Translations under genes and position numbers: made by a program | Part shown: positions 1 to 9,425 of the stretch, one piece after another | How the letters are laid out: every line of letters begins with the position of its first letter | Position numbering within the stretch: position 1 is the stretch's first letter | The notes under the pieces: model-generated | The model's database searches: none | The model's input: only the letters and a program-made list of their open reading frames with translations | What the model was told of the DNA's origin: nothing | Source: Porphyra umbilicalis | Lineage: Eukaryota > Rhodophyta > Bangiophyceae > Bangiales > Bangiaceae | DNA length: 51,069 bases | Direction of reading: 5' to 3' | Assembly: GCA_002049455.2 (NCBI GenBank) | Contig: KV919195.1 | Coordinates: 1-51,069 of the forward strand

Positions 1-1636
1 ATCACAAAAATCGTGCGGCGACCAATGGGAAAGGCAAGGCCTGCCGCCTTCAGATATTTGGCTGTGCTTGATCCGCCGCCTTCGAAATATCTGAGGTGCC
101 TTGACTATGGAACGCCATTGGCCGCTTCAACCGCCTTCGTCCGGCGGGCTCTTTGTGTCGGTGGCGGACTGCCGCCAGCAATGAAGGGATACTGCACCGT
201 GCAGGCGTACTGGCGTCTGGCAGTACAGGGGGAAGCGTCTTCCTTCTCTTCCAGCACGGGAACGATCCAGAGCACGGATGTCAATTGAGTCTCCATCAGG
301 GCGGCTTCAGCTCGTCCCCGGGTATCCGCAGCAGTGATAGTATCATGGTGCTATTTACATATGGCGATGGCTGATGCGCTCGCAGCCCGACTGTGTTGTT
401 GGCGTGGCGATGTTGTTCAACTTGCAACCCCTCATATTCATATAGCTGCACGGGACGCGAGCGTTTGCTGGACCATTAGGGTTCTTGCACGAGCAGCGCT
501 GTATCTTGTACAGTACCGTGAAGATCAGCGACAACGCGTCCTGTTTCAGATCAAGTTGTCCACCGGTCCATGGCCACTTTTCCGCACTCGTTCATTGAGC
601 TTGGCCAGTGAGATGTCCAATGCCTCTTCTCGGATGGTCTCTGTTTCAGCAGAGGTTGTTGGAGTACCCTCACCAGGCTCTGGGTGCCACCACACAGGCC
701 ATCAGCGGCCACAGCAGTCTGCGATACCAGCGGTGTGGAGTCTGGTGGGTGGGGAGCTACCTCGCGGCTTCAGACCAATGAATGGGTCTTTCTAGCGACC
801 GACTGTGAAGTTGGTGGCAACTGCGTGGCAGGGTCGTTTCGTTTCGGTTGCAAGCAAGCTCGCTGGCATCCCACTCGCCACGACAGTGGAAGGACCGTTT
901 TCAGTTAATGCCGACCTAGACCCGCCAGCCCTGCACGGGGCGCGACTACGTTCAAACACCGAGGAGGTAAGCGTGAGCGCAGACCGTCGAAAACGCGATC
1001 GATGTGGCTGTGTGGCACTTCTTGCTCTTTTTCCGCACATTCCACGCAAGCCCTGAGTCCCTGCACTGAGCAGCCTTGGCAGGATTTTCAAGAAGACCAC
1101 CGCAGCTACGCTTCAAGCCAGGGTGACTCCTTCACAAGATCACGGGGAGTCCATGATGTTCCTCCCTTGTCTCTGTTATCATAACTTCGTGCGTTCTGAC
1201 TCTGTTGTACATTAATAGTAGCCCTCCTATGGACCTGACTTTGGTATTGTGCTCGCAAAACTCGAACCGTCGATTCAGTACGTCCGCCCGAAAGTTTTGC
1301 TCCAACCAAACAAGAGACTTGTGTGTGAGATACGGGCTTGGGAAGGAATTCACGGGTGACCGCGGCCGTGCGAGGTGACCGCGGCCGTGCGAGGATGACG
1401 ACGTCCCTGATTGGCCCGCTGGAATGGGGCGCAGGAGCTGCTGCTTGGCACCGGCGACAGAGGTCCACATTAGCCAGCCCGGGCGCCTCTTGAACAAAGA
1501 CCCGTTGAGCTGCGAGCCCCGCCGTCCGACCGTCCGGCGCTACGTCGTGTTGAGTGCAGACCCTGTGCTACCCTTTCCGTTTGTTGCCTTCTGCTTTTTT
1601 TGCCTGCCCATTGCACGACCTGCCTCCGTCGTCACC
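1..1636. other. 5' flank of leuC, no gene recognised
   Basis: Many short open frames occur on both strands, but none has a recognisable motif or a convincing start. Visible structure is limited to a 9-bp inverted repeat (CAGATATTT at 51-59, AAATATCTG at 85-93), an ATTGG box at 1410-1414 and the 19-bp tandem duplication annotated separately. The last few hundred bases should contain the leuC promoter and leader. Confidence 0.5.
1356..1393. repeat. 19-bp perfect tandem duplication upstream of leuC
   Basis: GTGACCGCGGCCGTGCGAG occurs twice head to tail (1356-1374, 1375-1393), about 245 bp before the leuC start codon and just before an ATTGG box. A duplicated regulatory site or a recent slippage product are both possible. 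Confidence 0.8.
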
Positions 1637-3462
1637 ATGGCGTTTGTCGGTACCTTTGGGCCGGCGGTCTCGTCCTTCACGGGCCAGCGCGTCGGCGCGT
1701 CGGCTACGTGCGCCCCCGCCGGGTGCGCTGCTGTGCCTGCCCGTCGCACCGGCAATGGCGCCGGCGCGGGCGGCCTCAAGGCGGTCATCTCCACCCCCCG
1801 CCCTGCCAGCACGGCGCCCGGCGTGAAGATTGCGACGCCAATGACGCTGACGGAGAAAATCCTGGCTAAGGCCGCTGAGCGCGGTTCCGTGCGTCCCGGC
1901 GACAATATTTGGGTCAACACAGACGTGTTGATGACGCACGACGTGTGTGGGCCGGGCACCATTGGCGTCTTCAAGCGCGAGTTTGGTGAGGACGCCAAGG
2001 TGTGGGATACGGAGAAGGTGGTCATCATTCCGGACCATTACATCTTTACGGAGGATGTGCGCGCCAACCGCAACGTCGACATCCTGCGCGACTTTGTGAA
2101 CGAGCAGGGCATTAAGTATTTCTACGACATTATTGATCGCTCGGACTACAAAGTGGTACGTTTGTCGCCTTCGGCTACCGGTCTCTCGTTGCTGCGGTGC
2201 TTTTGTACCGCGCTTTTGTTTGCGTCCTTGCTATTCTCGAGCCCGCCAGTGCATCTGGTCGGACATCGTAGCGGTCGTGCGTCTATTTGCTGGTCGTGCG
2301 CCCAACTGCGCCACCCTATTTGATTTTTTTCTCACGCTGTGGCTCGTGCTGTCGTCGTCTGCTTTTCATTCTTGCTTTCATGTGCTGCCTGGTGCCCGTC
2401 GTGTTTCATATACAGAATCCGGACTACAAGGGCGTCTGCCACGTCGCGCTGGCCCAGGAGGGCCACACCCGCCCCGGTGAGGTGCTGTTTGGCACCGACT
2501 CGCACACCTGCAATGCCGGTGCGTTTGGCCAATTCGCCACCGGTATCGGCAATTCTGACGCGGGCTTCGTGATGGGCACCGGCAAGCTGCTGCTCAAGGT
2601 GCCTGCCACGATGCGCTTTGTGTTGAACGGTGTGCTGCCCGACTACATCATGGCCAAGGACCTGATCCTCCAAATTATTGGGGACATTGGCACTGCCGGT
2701 GCGACGTACCGTGCGATGGAGTTCTCGGGCGACGTCATCGACGCGCTGTCCATGGAGGAGCGCCAGACGCTGTGCAACATGGCCATTGAGGCGGGCGGTA
2801 AGAATGGTCTGATTGCAGCCGATGCGACGACCGAGGCCTTCCTGGCCGGTCGCACCGACCGGCCGTATGAGATTTTCCACACGGACGGTAAGGCCGGTAC
2901 GTACGCGGACTACACGTACGACGCGGCGACGCTGGAGCCGGTCGTTGCCAAGCCCCACTCCCCCGACAACAAGGACCTGGCGCGCAACTGTGCGGACGTG
3001 CGCATTGACCGGGTGTACATTGGCTCGTGCACGGGGGGCAAGACGGAGGATTTTCTGGCCGCCGCTCGCATCTTGCAAGGACGCCAGGTGTGCGTGCCGA
3101 CCTTCCTGGTTCCCGCCACCGCCAAGGTCGCGTCGGACCTGGAGACAATCACCATGAACGGGGAGACGCTTAAGAGCATCTTCCGGTCGGCAGGGTGCAT
3201 TGACCCGGCGGCGCCGTCGTGCGCCGCCTGCCTGGGCGGGCCCAAGGACACCTTCGCGCGCATCAACGAGCCGCTCGTGTGCGTGTCGACGACCAACCGC
3301 AACTACCCGGGGCGACAGGGGCACTCGGAAGGCCAGATCTTCCTGGCCAGCCCGTACACCGCTGCCGCGTCGGCCATTACTGGCAAGGTAACGGACCCCC
3401 GGAAGGTGTACGACTTCAACGACGTACGCCGGCCGTCTGAGACGCTGGCTGACCGGGTGTAG
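1637..3462 (+). CDS. leuC: 3-isopropylmalate dehydratase large subunit, plastid-targeted
   Basis: Isomerises 2-isopropylmalate to 3-isopropylmalate in leucine synthesis, working with a small (LeuD) subunit not present here. Two exons, 1637-2155 and 2416-3462, encode 521 residues. The GT-AG intron (2156-2415) restores the conserved junction DYKV/NPDYKGVCHVALAQEG. Residues 1 to about 60 (MAFVGTFGP, Ala/Ser/Arg-rich) precede the enzyme start MTLTEKILAKA near residue 69 and look like a plastid transit peptide. The dehydratase is complete: GTDSHTCNAGAFGQFATG, the 4Fe-4S ligands Cys378 (GSCTGGK), Cys442 and Cys445 (SCAACLGGP), then TTNRNYPGRQGH. The start is chosen for its GTCACCATGG context. The sequence resembles the plant/cyanobacterial LeuC branch more than homoaconitase, which remains the nearest alternative. 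Confidence 0.93.
2156..2415 (+). other. leuC intron
   Basis: A 260-bp phase-0 intron with donor GTACGT and acceptor ATATACAG. It is T-rich relative to the exons. The reading frame stays open into it by chance, but removing it joins family-conserved residues exactly. Confidence 0.9.
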
Positions 3463-3950
3463 AGGGTCGCACTCAGGGCCGACTGCGACTGCGTCTCAAC
3501 ATTTTTTCTCTTTCCGCTGGCGTCGTCCGTCGCGCGTCCTGTCGTAGGAGCGCGACGTCGTCAGGTCCGCACCAAACACCTATCATCTCCACGAGTACTC
3601 ACGGCGCCTATCACTACGCCGGTCGAGAGCGGAGGCCCGCAGCCCCAGACGACGAGGCCTGTCCAGTCAGCAACACGGTGCTCCAGCTCCTGCGGCTCGC
3701 TGAAACGCGCGACGTGAAGGTGCGAGGAGCGCCGAAACAAGCTCGAGCACCGGCAGGAACGTTCCTGTTATAACGCTCTGCGAAGGTAAAAGCGCACACG
3801 CGCAACAACACTAAGGGCATCAAAAAAGCGGAAGGGAACACACGAACAACTCGCAGACGGATGGTACATGTTTCCCCCTCAGAAAGGAGGGGAGAGGGGA
3901 GACGACCAGAGATGCAAAGGAGCGGCACGACAGGCCACCACCCGTGGCCC
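3463..3950. other. Convergent 3' intergenic region
   Basis: 488 bp between the tail-to-tail leuC and carrier genes. No AATAAA is visible for leuC. A T-rich stretch follows its stop (about 3501-3512). No other gene is seen. Confidence 0.5.
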
Positions 3951-4232
3951 CTATGACGACCCCTTGGCCGCGAGTAACCGCCGCTGGGCCTCGTAAAAGA
4001 GGAGCGTAATCCCAAACAGCGGCGAGATGATCATTACACGGGCCTCGACGCCCTTGAAGAGCGCCCGCACGCCCTCCTCCTGCACGACTCGCCGCATGCA
4101 GTCGGCAATCCCCCGGTACGGCTGCCGCGCTGCCACCGCCGCCGCCGCCGAAGGCGACGACGCAGCCGGCGACGGCCGTGGCGCCGTCGCGGTGGCCGTC
4201 GGCGGCACCCCCGCCGGCGCCGCCCCGCCCGT

Positions 4233-4263
<31 letters not shown>

Positions 4264-5198
4264 GGGCGGCTGCCGCCGCCGCCCACGTCGGCTTGCAGCC
4301 GTGTCTTGATCACGTCCATCGGCGTCGACAGCGCAGCGGCGGTGCTGCCCGCGGTGATGCCCGCGAGGAAGACGCGGCCAATGGAGACGGACCCATTGTC
4401 GTCGGCAAGCCGCTCCTTGACCGCCGCGTTCATCGAAAAAAAGACCATGGAGAAGGGCACGTCCCGCGCGAGCGTCGCCAACGTCCCCCGGTACAGCCCC
4501 GGCAAGCCAAGCTCCCGCACCAGGTGCGTCAAGGACTTTGGCTTGCGCCCATCCTCCGCCGCCCTGGTCATCATGGTGATCATGAGCATCTCCATGGGGC
4601 ACGTCGCAACGACCTGACACAGCCCCGCCCCCGCGCCGGCGAGCACCGACGACGCGAGCGACACGGTGCCCGTGTCGGGGTCGGCGAGGCGGGAGCGGAA
4701 AAAGTCATTCATGGACAGCTTGATGGCCTTTTCGGGTGCAACGCCGACGAGGGCGGGGGGGAGCCCCCGGTAGAGCCCGCGCAGGCCCTGTTTGCGGAGG
4801 ACCTTGCGGGCGGCGGCGACGATGGTCGTCGGCCGCGCCGCGTTTTGAACGGCCGTCTTGAGAACGTACATGGGGAAGACGGTGGATTGGCCAACAACGC
4901 CGGCAACGGCGCCGGTGAGGATGTTGGTGACGAGGGTGTTGGCGCCGCCGCCGCTGGCGGCGGGAGCTGGCGGCGGAGGGGGGGGGGGATCAAGCGTAGC
5001 ATCGGGGGCAGAAGGCGCCGCCGGCCCCTCTGACGCCGCAGAAGTATCGATGGGGCTGGCGGCATCCGCGACAATGGGGGGCAAGCCCGCCGCATCGCCG
5101 GTGGGTGGCACGGCTACGTCCGTCGGCGGCGGCCCATTGACGCCGTCTGCCGCCAGGGAGGGGCCACCCTCTCGACTCGGCGTGTCCACTCTGCTCAT
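3951..5198 (-). CDS. Mitochondrial carrier, glutamate-carrier-like (SLC25 family)
   Basis: Six-helix inner-membrane carrier of 415 residues, no intron. Residues 1-85 are Pro/Ala-rich; three carrier repeats follow. Signature helices begin at P109 (PMYVLK), P201 (PMEMLM) and P293 (PMDVIK). EKAIKLSMNDFFR, CQVVATCPMEML, RGTLATLARDVPFS and ISPLFGI resemble the mitochondrial glutamate carriers (SLC25A22/A18) best; aspartate/glutamate carriers are the alternative. The H1 acidic residue (Y111) and the H3 basic residue (M206) are both missing, and these partner each other in the matrix gate of the family. A Pro-rich insert of about 55 residues, coded by a GGC/GCC repeat, lies after the third signature. 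The frame is open up to 5477, but ATG 5198 has a purine at -3 and lies below the CCAAT cluster, so it is preferred. Confidence 0.85.
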
Positions 5199-5423
5199 TG
5201 CAGTGGCGACAGCAAAGCGGGGGAGGTGGGGGGGGAAAGACGATGACGGCCCAAGCGCGGGCAAACAAACGGCGGCGGCGGCGCGGGCGCCATCAACAGA
5301 CGCCACGGCCGTCGTCCGCACGACAACAGGGGGCACGCGCTGCCACTGACGAGCCCGTGCACGCCGCCCCTTGGAACTCGTGGCACCACTGTCGGTGATC
5401 CGGTGCGGCAGTCGTGGCGTCCT

Positions 5424-5529
5424 ATTGGTCACCCGATGAGGGTATGATCCGACTATTGGTCCACAGGAACACGACAAGACTGGAACGTAATCCTATTGGT
5501 GCACGTCATCTCTCTGTCGCGGCCATTGG
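5424..5529 (-). promoter_or_regulatory. Four CCAAT boxes upstream of the carrier gene
   Basis: ATTGG (CCAAT on the gene's strand) occurs at 5424-5428, 5455-5459, 5495-5499 and 5525-5529. The spacings are 31, 40 and 30 bp, close to whole helical turns. The cluster lies 226-331 bp upstream of the carrier start codon. Arrays of CCAAT boxes about 31-33 bp apart are typical NF-Y targets in animal cell-cycle promoters; use by an algal NF-Y is inference. Confidence 0.55.
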
Positions 5530-7891
5530 CCGAGGGTGCTGTATTCCCCGTTGTTGTCTCTTTTCACATCGGCCAAAGTTCAGCAATCAGAAATAAGTAG
5601 GTGCTCCGTGGGATCGCATCCATGGACATGTTAATTGTCTAATTCCTCACCGGCCGCTTGACAGCAGGATTAAACACGGTGCGTGCTCCGTGTCGTGGCT
5701 GCCCCGGTGCGTGCCGTTTCCGTCAAGACCACTCATTCTCATTAGAACATGCGTTGGGCGGTTTCAGGCTGCTGCGCTCAGGGCAGACACGTCGATGGCC
5801 CCGGCCACGCACAGTGCCACCCGGATCTTTTTCAAATTCGCTCCAACAGATCTTTCTTCCTCTCTCTGTGAGGGGATGTGAGAAGTGCGGTTGTCCAGCG
5901 CAGTTGCGGCTAGATCCCATCTGTGATATTCAATGTGGCGCAGACTCAAAGCACCTTGCAGACTTCTTCATTCATCGAGAACTGCGCTTCATGGCAAGGA
6001 CATACGCAGATTTCTTATTGAACAGGCAAACTGTTGCAGTGCTTGTCGGCATGGGGTTATGCGGTACGCCACCAGAATGGTCCTGCCGTCCTTCGCCAGC
6101 TGACAGTATATTACACCGGCGGCGCAGTGATACTGGGAGTGTTGTGCGTGCTTCCGTGATTGGTTCGACAACGCCCGTGCGGTTACGTCCTGTGGCTCAA
6201 AACACCTTCAGTTTGCCTGAAGTCTCTGCGCCGTACGCCACGTATTCTTGACAAATGGATAGTGTTGCGGTGCGGGGCACCAGCTGCCCAACAGTTGCCA
6301 AGCACAGTTTCTCACGCAAAGGGGCTTCGTGGTGTACTCACGTTTCCAGCACCTATATGTCCATCGGCGCTCCACAGTCGGAGGACCATAAATGGTCACG
6401 GGTCGACCCCATTCTGAAAGGACCGGTAGCGCTCAACCGTTGGTCCGTTGCCTTGAGAGAATACAATCCCCGGGAGACTGATTGCCTGCATGGAGCGTCA
6501 GAGGTCCTGGCCGGCTGGCCCGAGCCTGACCGCGACGCAGATCTTCGCCAGCACACGCCGCGGTGGCCAGCCCGAGAGATTCACGGACGTCCGCGCAGGC
6601 GCTGCGACGGCTGATGTTTCATGAACGGGGCCGCCGTGGACGGTTGTGACCAGGTCGACGGAGTGACGATGGGCTCGCCAGGCGGTCGCCGTCGGCCCTT
6701 TCTGGTAGTCCCACAGGCTGAAGGAGGGAGGGGAGCTCTGCTGAGCGGTTTTGCTCTCGACTTTCCACTTGCCAGCCACGAGCGAGCGGCAGCTCCTCGC
6801 GCAACGGATCGGGCGGGGGCGTATCTGTGGGCAGCAACCTCCCCGTGACACACGCGCCGAGGCGGACAATCTCGACTGTGTCGGGCCGCGCCCGCCGTTC
6901 GGGGTGGTCTGCCTGGCACGGACCCGGGCAGGGACGCCCGCGCTCTTCCTAATGGACCGGTCGTGCGCCGAGGCTCACCCGCCTCACCGGTGTGTGCTCT
7001 CGGAAGGTGGCGCTCCGCCACCACCGCTGGGCACACGGAGTGCTGGAGTTACAGGCCTGGTCCCCTATTTCCCTTCTTTCTTTGACGTTGACCCCTACAC
7101 CGCGTCCCGAGCGTGCTGTGCAGCCTACGGCGGGCACAACCACAGCGGTCGCTTGTAGGCAGGGTCCTCGGGTTGATTTCCAGGAGATTGACGCGTGTCC
7201 CCGCTCTCCTTCCCCTTCCCGCCTACCATACCCCACCGCATGTGCGCACCGACTGGCCCAGCCATCTCTCGCTTTGGTTCCGCCTTCCACGCCCGGGTGC
7301 TGTGGGAAGAGGCAGAGACGCCCTTCCACCGGGTTGCCCCGCACCCCCGACCAACGGCAAGGCCTTTGTGTTTGCCCAGGCACCTGTGTCGCCCGTGCCC
7401 TCCCCCACAGGTCGGTGCGCTCCCGCGTGCACACGGACGTGCCGTCCGTACCGCCTGGGAGCGACGTCCGTTGCCGACCGCCAGAGGAAACAACACCCGC
7501 ACGCGCGTGTGCGTGCGGCGGACAGCTGTCCGTGCCAACCCGACTTGTGCTCCCCCGTGCACGCTCGGCGGTACGTGTGAATCGCTCTTCTCCGCGCGTG
7601 GTCACCTCCCTCGACGTGCCGCACTCATCGCGTTGTTCCCTCTTTCGCCGCGCGCGGCCGCCACCCTCGACGCGCTCGCCACTGCCGGCCGACCGCCGCC
7701 GCCGTCGACACGCCGTCGCGCGCGCCGTCAACCAACCGCACGAGCGCGTTGCGTTTGTGCCGCCCTCGACGCCGCGTGCCCATTGCGGCACACGCCCGCG
7801 CGCCTCCGTCGGTGGCCCACGCGGCCGTCGCACGGGCGTGCACCGCCTCCCCGTCGATCAGACGACCTCTGACAGCGCCCCCGCCGCGGAA
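5530..7891. other. Intergenic region, no gene recognised
   Basis: Divergent gap between the carrier (-) and the Gly-rich gene (+). Moderately GC-rich with short open frames only and no conserved motif. From about 7040 the + strand becomes C/T-rich, as expected of the leader of the downstream gene. No tRNA B-box or transposon terminus was seen. Confidence 0.4.
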
Positions 7892-8605
7892 ATGCAGCGC
7901 TCCTCCCCCTTTGCCCGCATCCGCCTGCCAACGTCCGTGCCGGATGATACGGCCGAGGCGAGCCGTCCGTCTGTCGCGCCCCCCGAGCCCGGCTACGCCG
8001 CCGGATCACCCGAGTCGGGGAGCGGCGGCGCGTCCCCGCCGCCGCCCGGCGGGGACCCCTACTCCTGTCCCGACGATTGGGTGATGCGGCACCACTCAGA
8101 GGGCGCCGTCACGTCGGCGTGCGTCAATAGCGTGCTCGCCCTCGCCACGCCCCCGTCGGGCACCGATTCGGTCGGGACGGACGGGGGGGGGGGCTCCCCG
8201 CTGCTGACGCTTCTGGGCGGGCCCGCGAGGGGGCGGGCGGGCCGGCTGGCCGGTGGCGGCGGCGGTGGCGGCGGTGGCGGCGGCGGCGGCGGTGGCGGCG
8301 GTGGCGGCGGTGGCGACTGCGGTGACTGCGGCGGTCAACGGGGTGGCGGCGGTGGCGGCGGTGGCGGCGGTCACGAGAGCACCACCGGCGGGGCGGCCGA
8401 CGCGGCCGCCGCCGCCTTGACGGCGGGCCCCGGCGACCGGTGGTGCCGCGTCGGCGGCCGCCGCCGCCGCCGTGCCCGCCCGCTGCGCGTCGACCGTGCC
8501 GACCGGCACGGCGCGGGCGGCGCGACGGCCAGCGGCGGCTCGCCGCCGTCCCCCGTGTGTCGGGAGGTGGAGGAGGCGAGCGATGGCCTCGGCGGGTGGG
8601 TGTGA
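7892..8605 (+). CDS. Hypothetical Gly-rich protein
   Basis: 237 codons from ATG 7892 to TGA 8603-8605. The N-terminal third has mixed composition (QRSSPFARIRLPTSVPDDTAE, then YSCPDDWVMRHHSEGAV) and reads like real protein. Residues from about 118 are almost pure glycine coded by a GGC/GGT repeat broken by CGDCGG, then an Arg-rich stretch, ending EVEEASDGLGGWV. No family was recognised. The repeat and the G-run near 8185 could hide a frame error, so the C-terminal half is less secure. An AATAAA lies 229 bp beyond the stop. The open frame extends upstream of the ATG without a better start. Confidence 0.45.
   Translation: MQRSSPFARIRLPTSVPDDTAEASRPSVAPPEPGYAAGSPESGSGGASPPPPGGDPYSCPDDWVMRHHSEGAVTSACVNSVLALATPPSGTDSVGTDGGGGSPLLTLLGGPARGRAGRLAGGGGGGGGGGGGGGGGGGGGGDCGDCGGQRGGGGGGGGGGHESTTGGAADAAAAALTAGPGDRWCRVGGRRRRRARPLRVDRADRHGAGGATASGGSPPSPVCREVEEASDGLGGWV
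8246..8385 (+). repeat. GGC/GGT trinucleotide repeat
   Basis: Imperfect (GGC)n with regular GGT interruptions, giving a poly-Gly segment in the gene at 7892-8605. A slippage-prone site and a likely source of length variants. Confidence 0.75.
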
Positions 8606-8833
8606 GGGGGCGCGGGGAGAAGGGGGGGGGGGGGAAGGGGGCCGTAGCAACCTCCATCGCCGCGGCGTGCCGCCGCGGCGTGCCGCCGCGGCGCGGGCCG
8701 GCACGCGGCGCGGACGTGGGGAGCGCGGGGCCCACGGGCGGGGAACACCCCCCGCGCGCCGCCGTCGACAAGCCGCCCCATGGCGCGGCGCGGCGGCGGT
8801 CGGGGCACGGTTGCATGTACAGAGGCGATGAAC

Positions 8834-8839
8834 AATAAA
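8834..8839 (+). terminator. Possible polyadenylation signal
   Basis: AATAAA in GC-rich surroundings, 229 bp after the stop of the Gly-rich gene and before the converging methyltransferase gene. Confidence 0.35.
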
Positions 8840-9425
8840 CCGGCACTGCGCCCTTGCTGCCGCCGACCCGACCATGCGCCGCGCGGGGCGCGCCACCCAT
8901 CCGGCGGCTGGCCGGGGGGGGGCGCCTGAGTTGGTACCCACCGGTGGGCGCACCCGCCCCGGCGCAGCCGGAGGCACGGGAATCCCCGTGCCGCCACAAA
9001 TTAGGGGCGCGCCACACAGGGGCGCACGCGGCAGCAGGGGCGCGCCGTGGGGCAGAGACCGCAGGAGCACCCTGCCACGCCCCGACGGCTCGACGGAACA
9101 AAAAGATTGGCAACAGGAGAATGTTGCGCCACAACGGCAACAAGGAAACAACAGGGGCAGGCACCGCGCAGGCCCACCGCCACGCGCCTGCCGGGGCGCC
9201 CCCATCGCGACACGCGACCCACACCAACACCAAACGCGGGCGCGCCACGAGGGAACGCCGCCAAAACAATGCACCCGAGGCGAGGGGTCCGACATGACGC
9301 TGCTGTCGTGCCGCCCATCCCCCCTTGTCCGCCGCCGGGTGTGTGCCCCCTTCCCTCCCCCCCTCGCCGGCCGCGCATGCACCGCGCCGGTGCACCCGGG
9401 GCCACATTCTCCCCCCTACCTCCTA
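8840..9425. other. Convergent 3' intergenic region
   Basis: GC-rich sequence between the tail-to-tail Gly-rich and methyltransferase genes. No gene or repeat array is visible; the open frames here are composition artefacts. Confidence 0.4.

Noticed and set aside
5530..6600. tRNA or small RNA genes in the AT-richer intergenic parts
   Set aside because: No A-box/B-box pair or cloverleaf could be traced by eye; nothing supportable to annotate.
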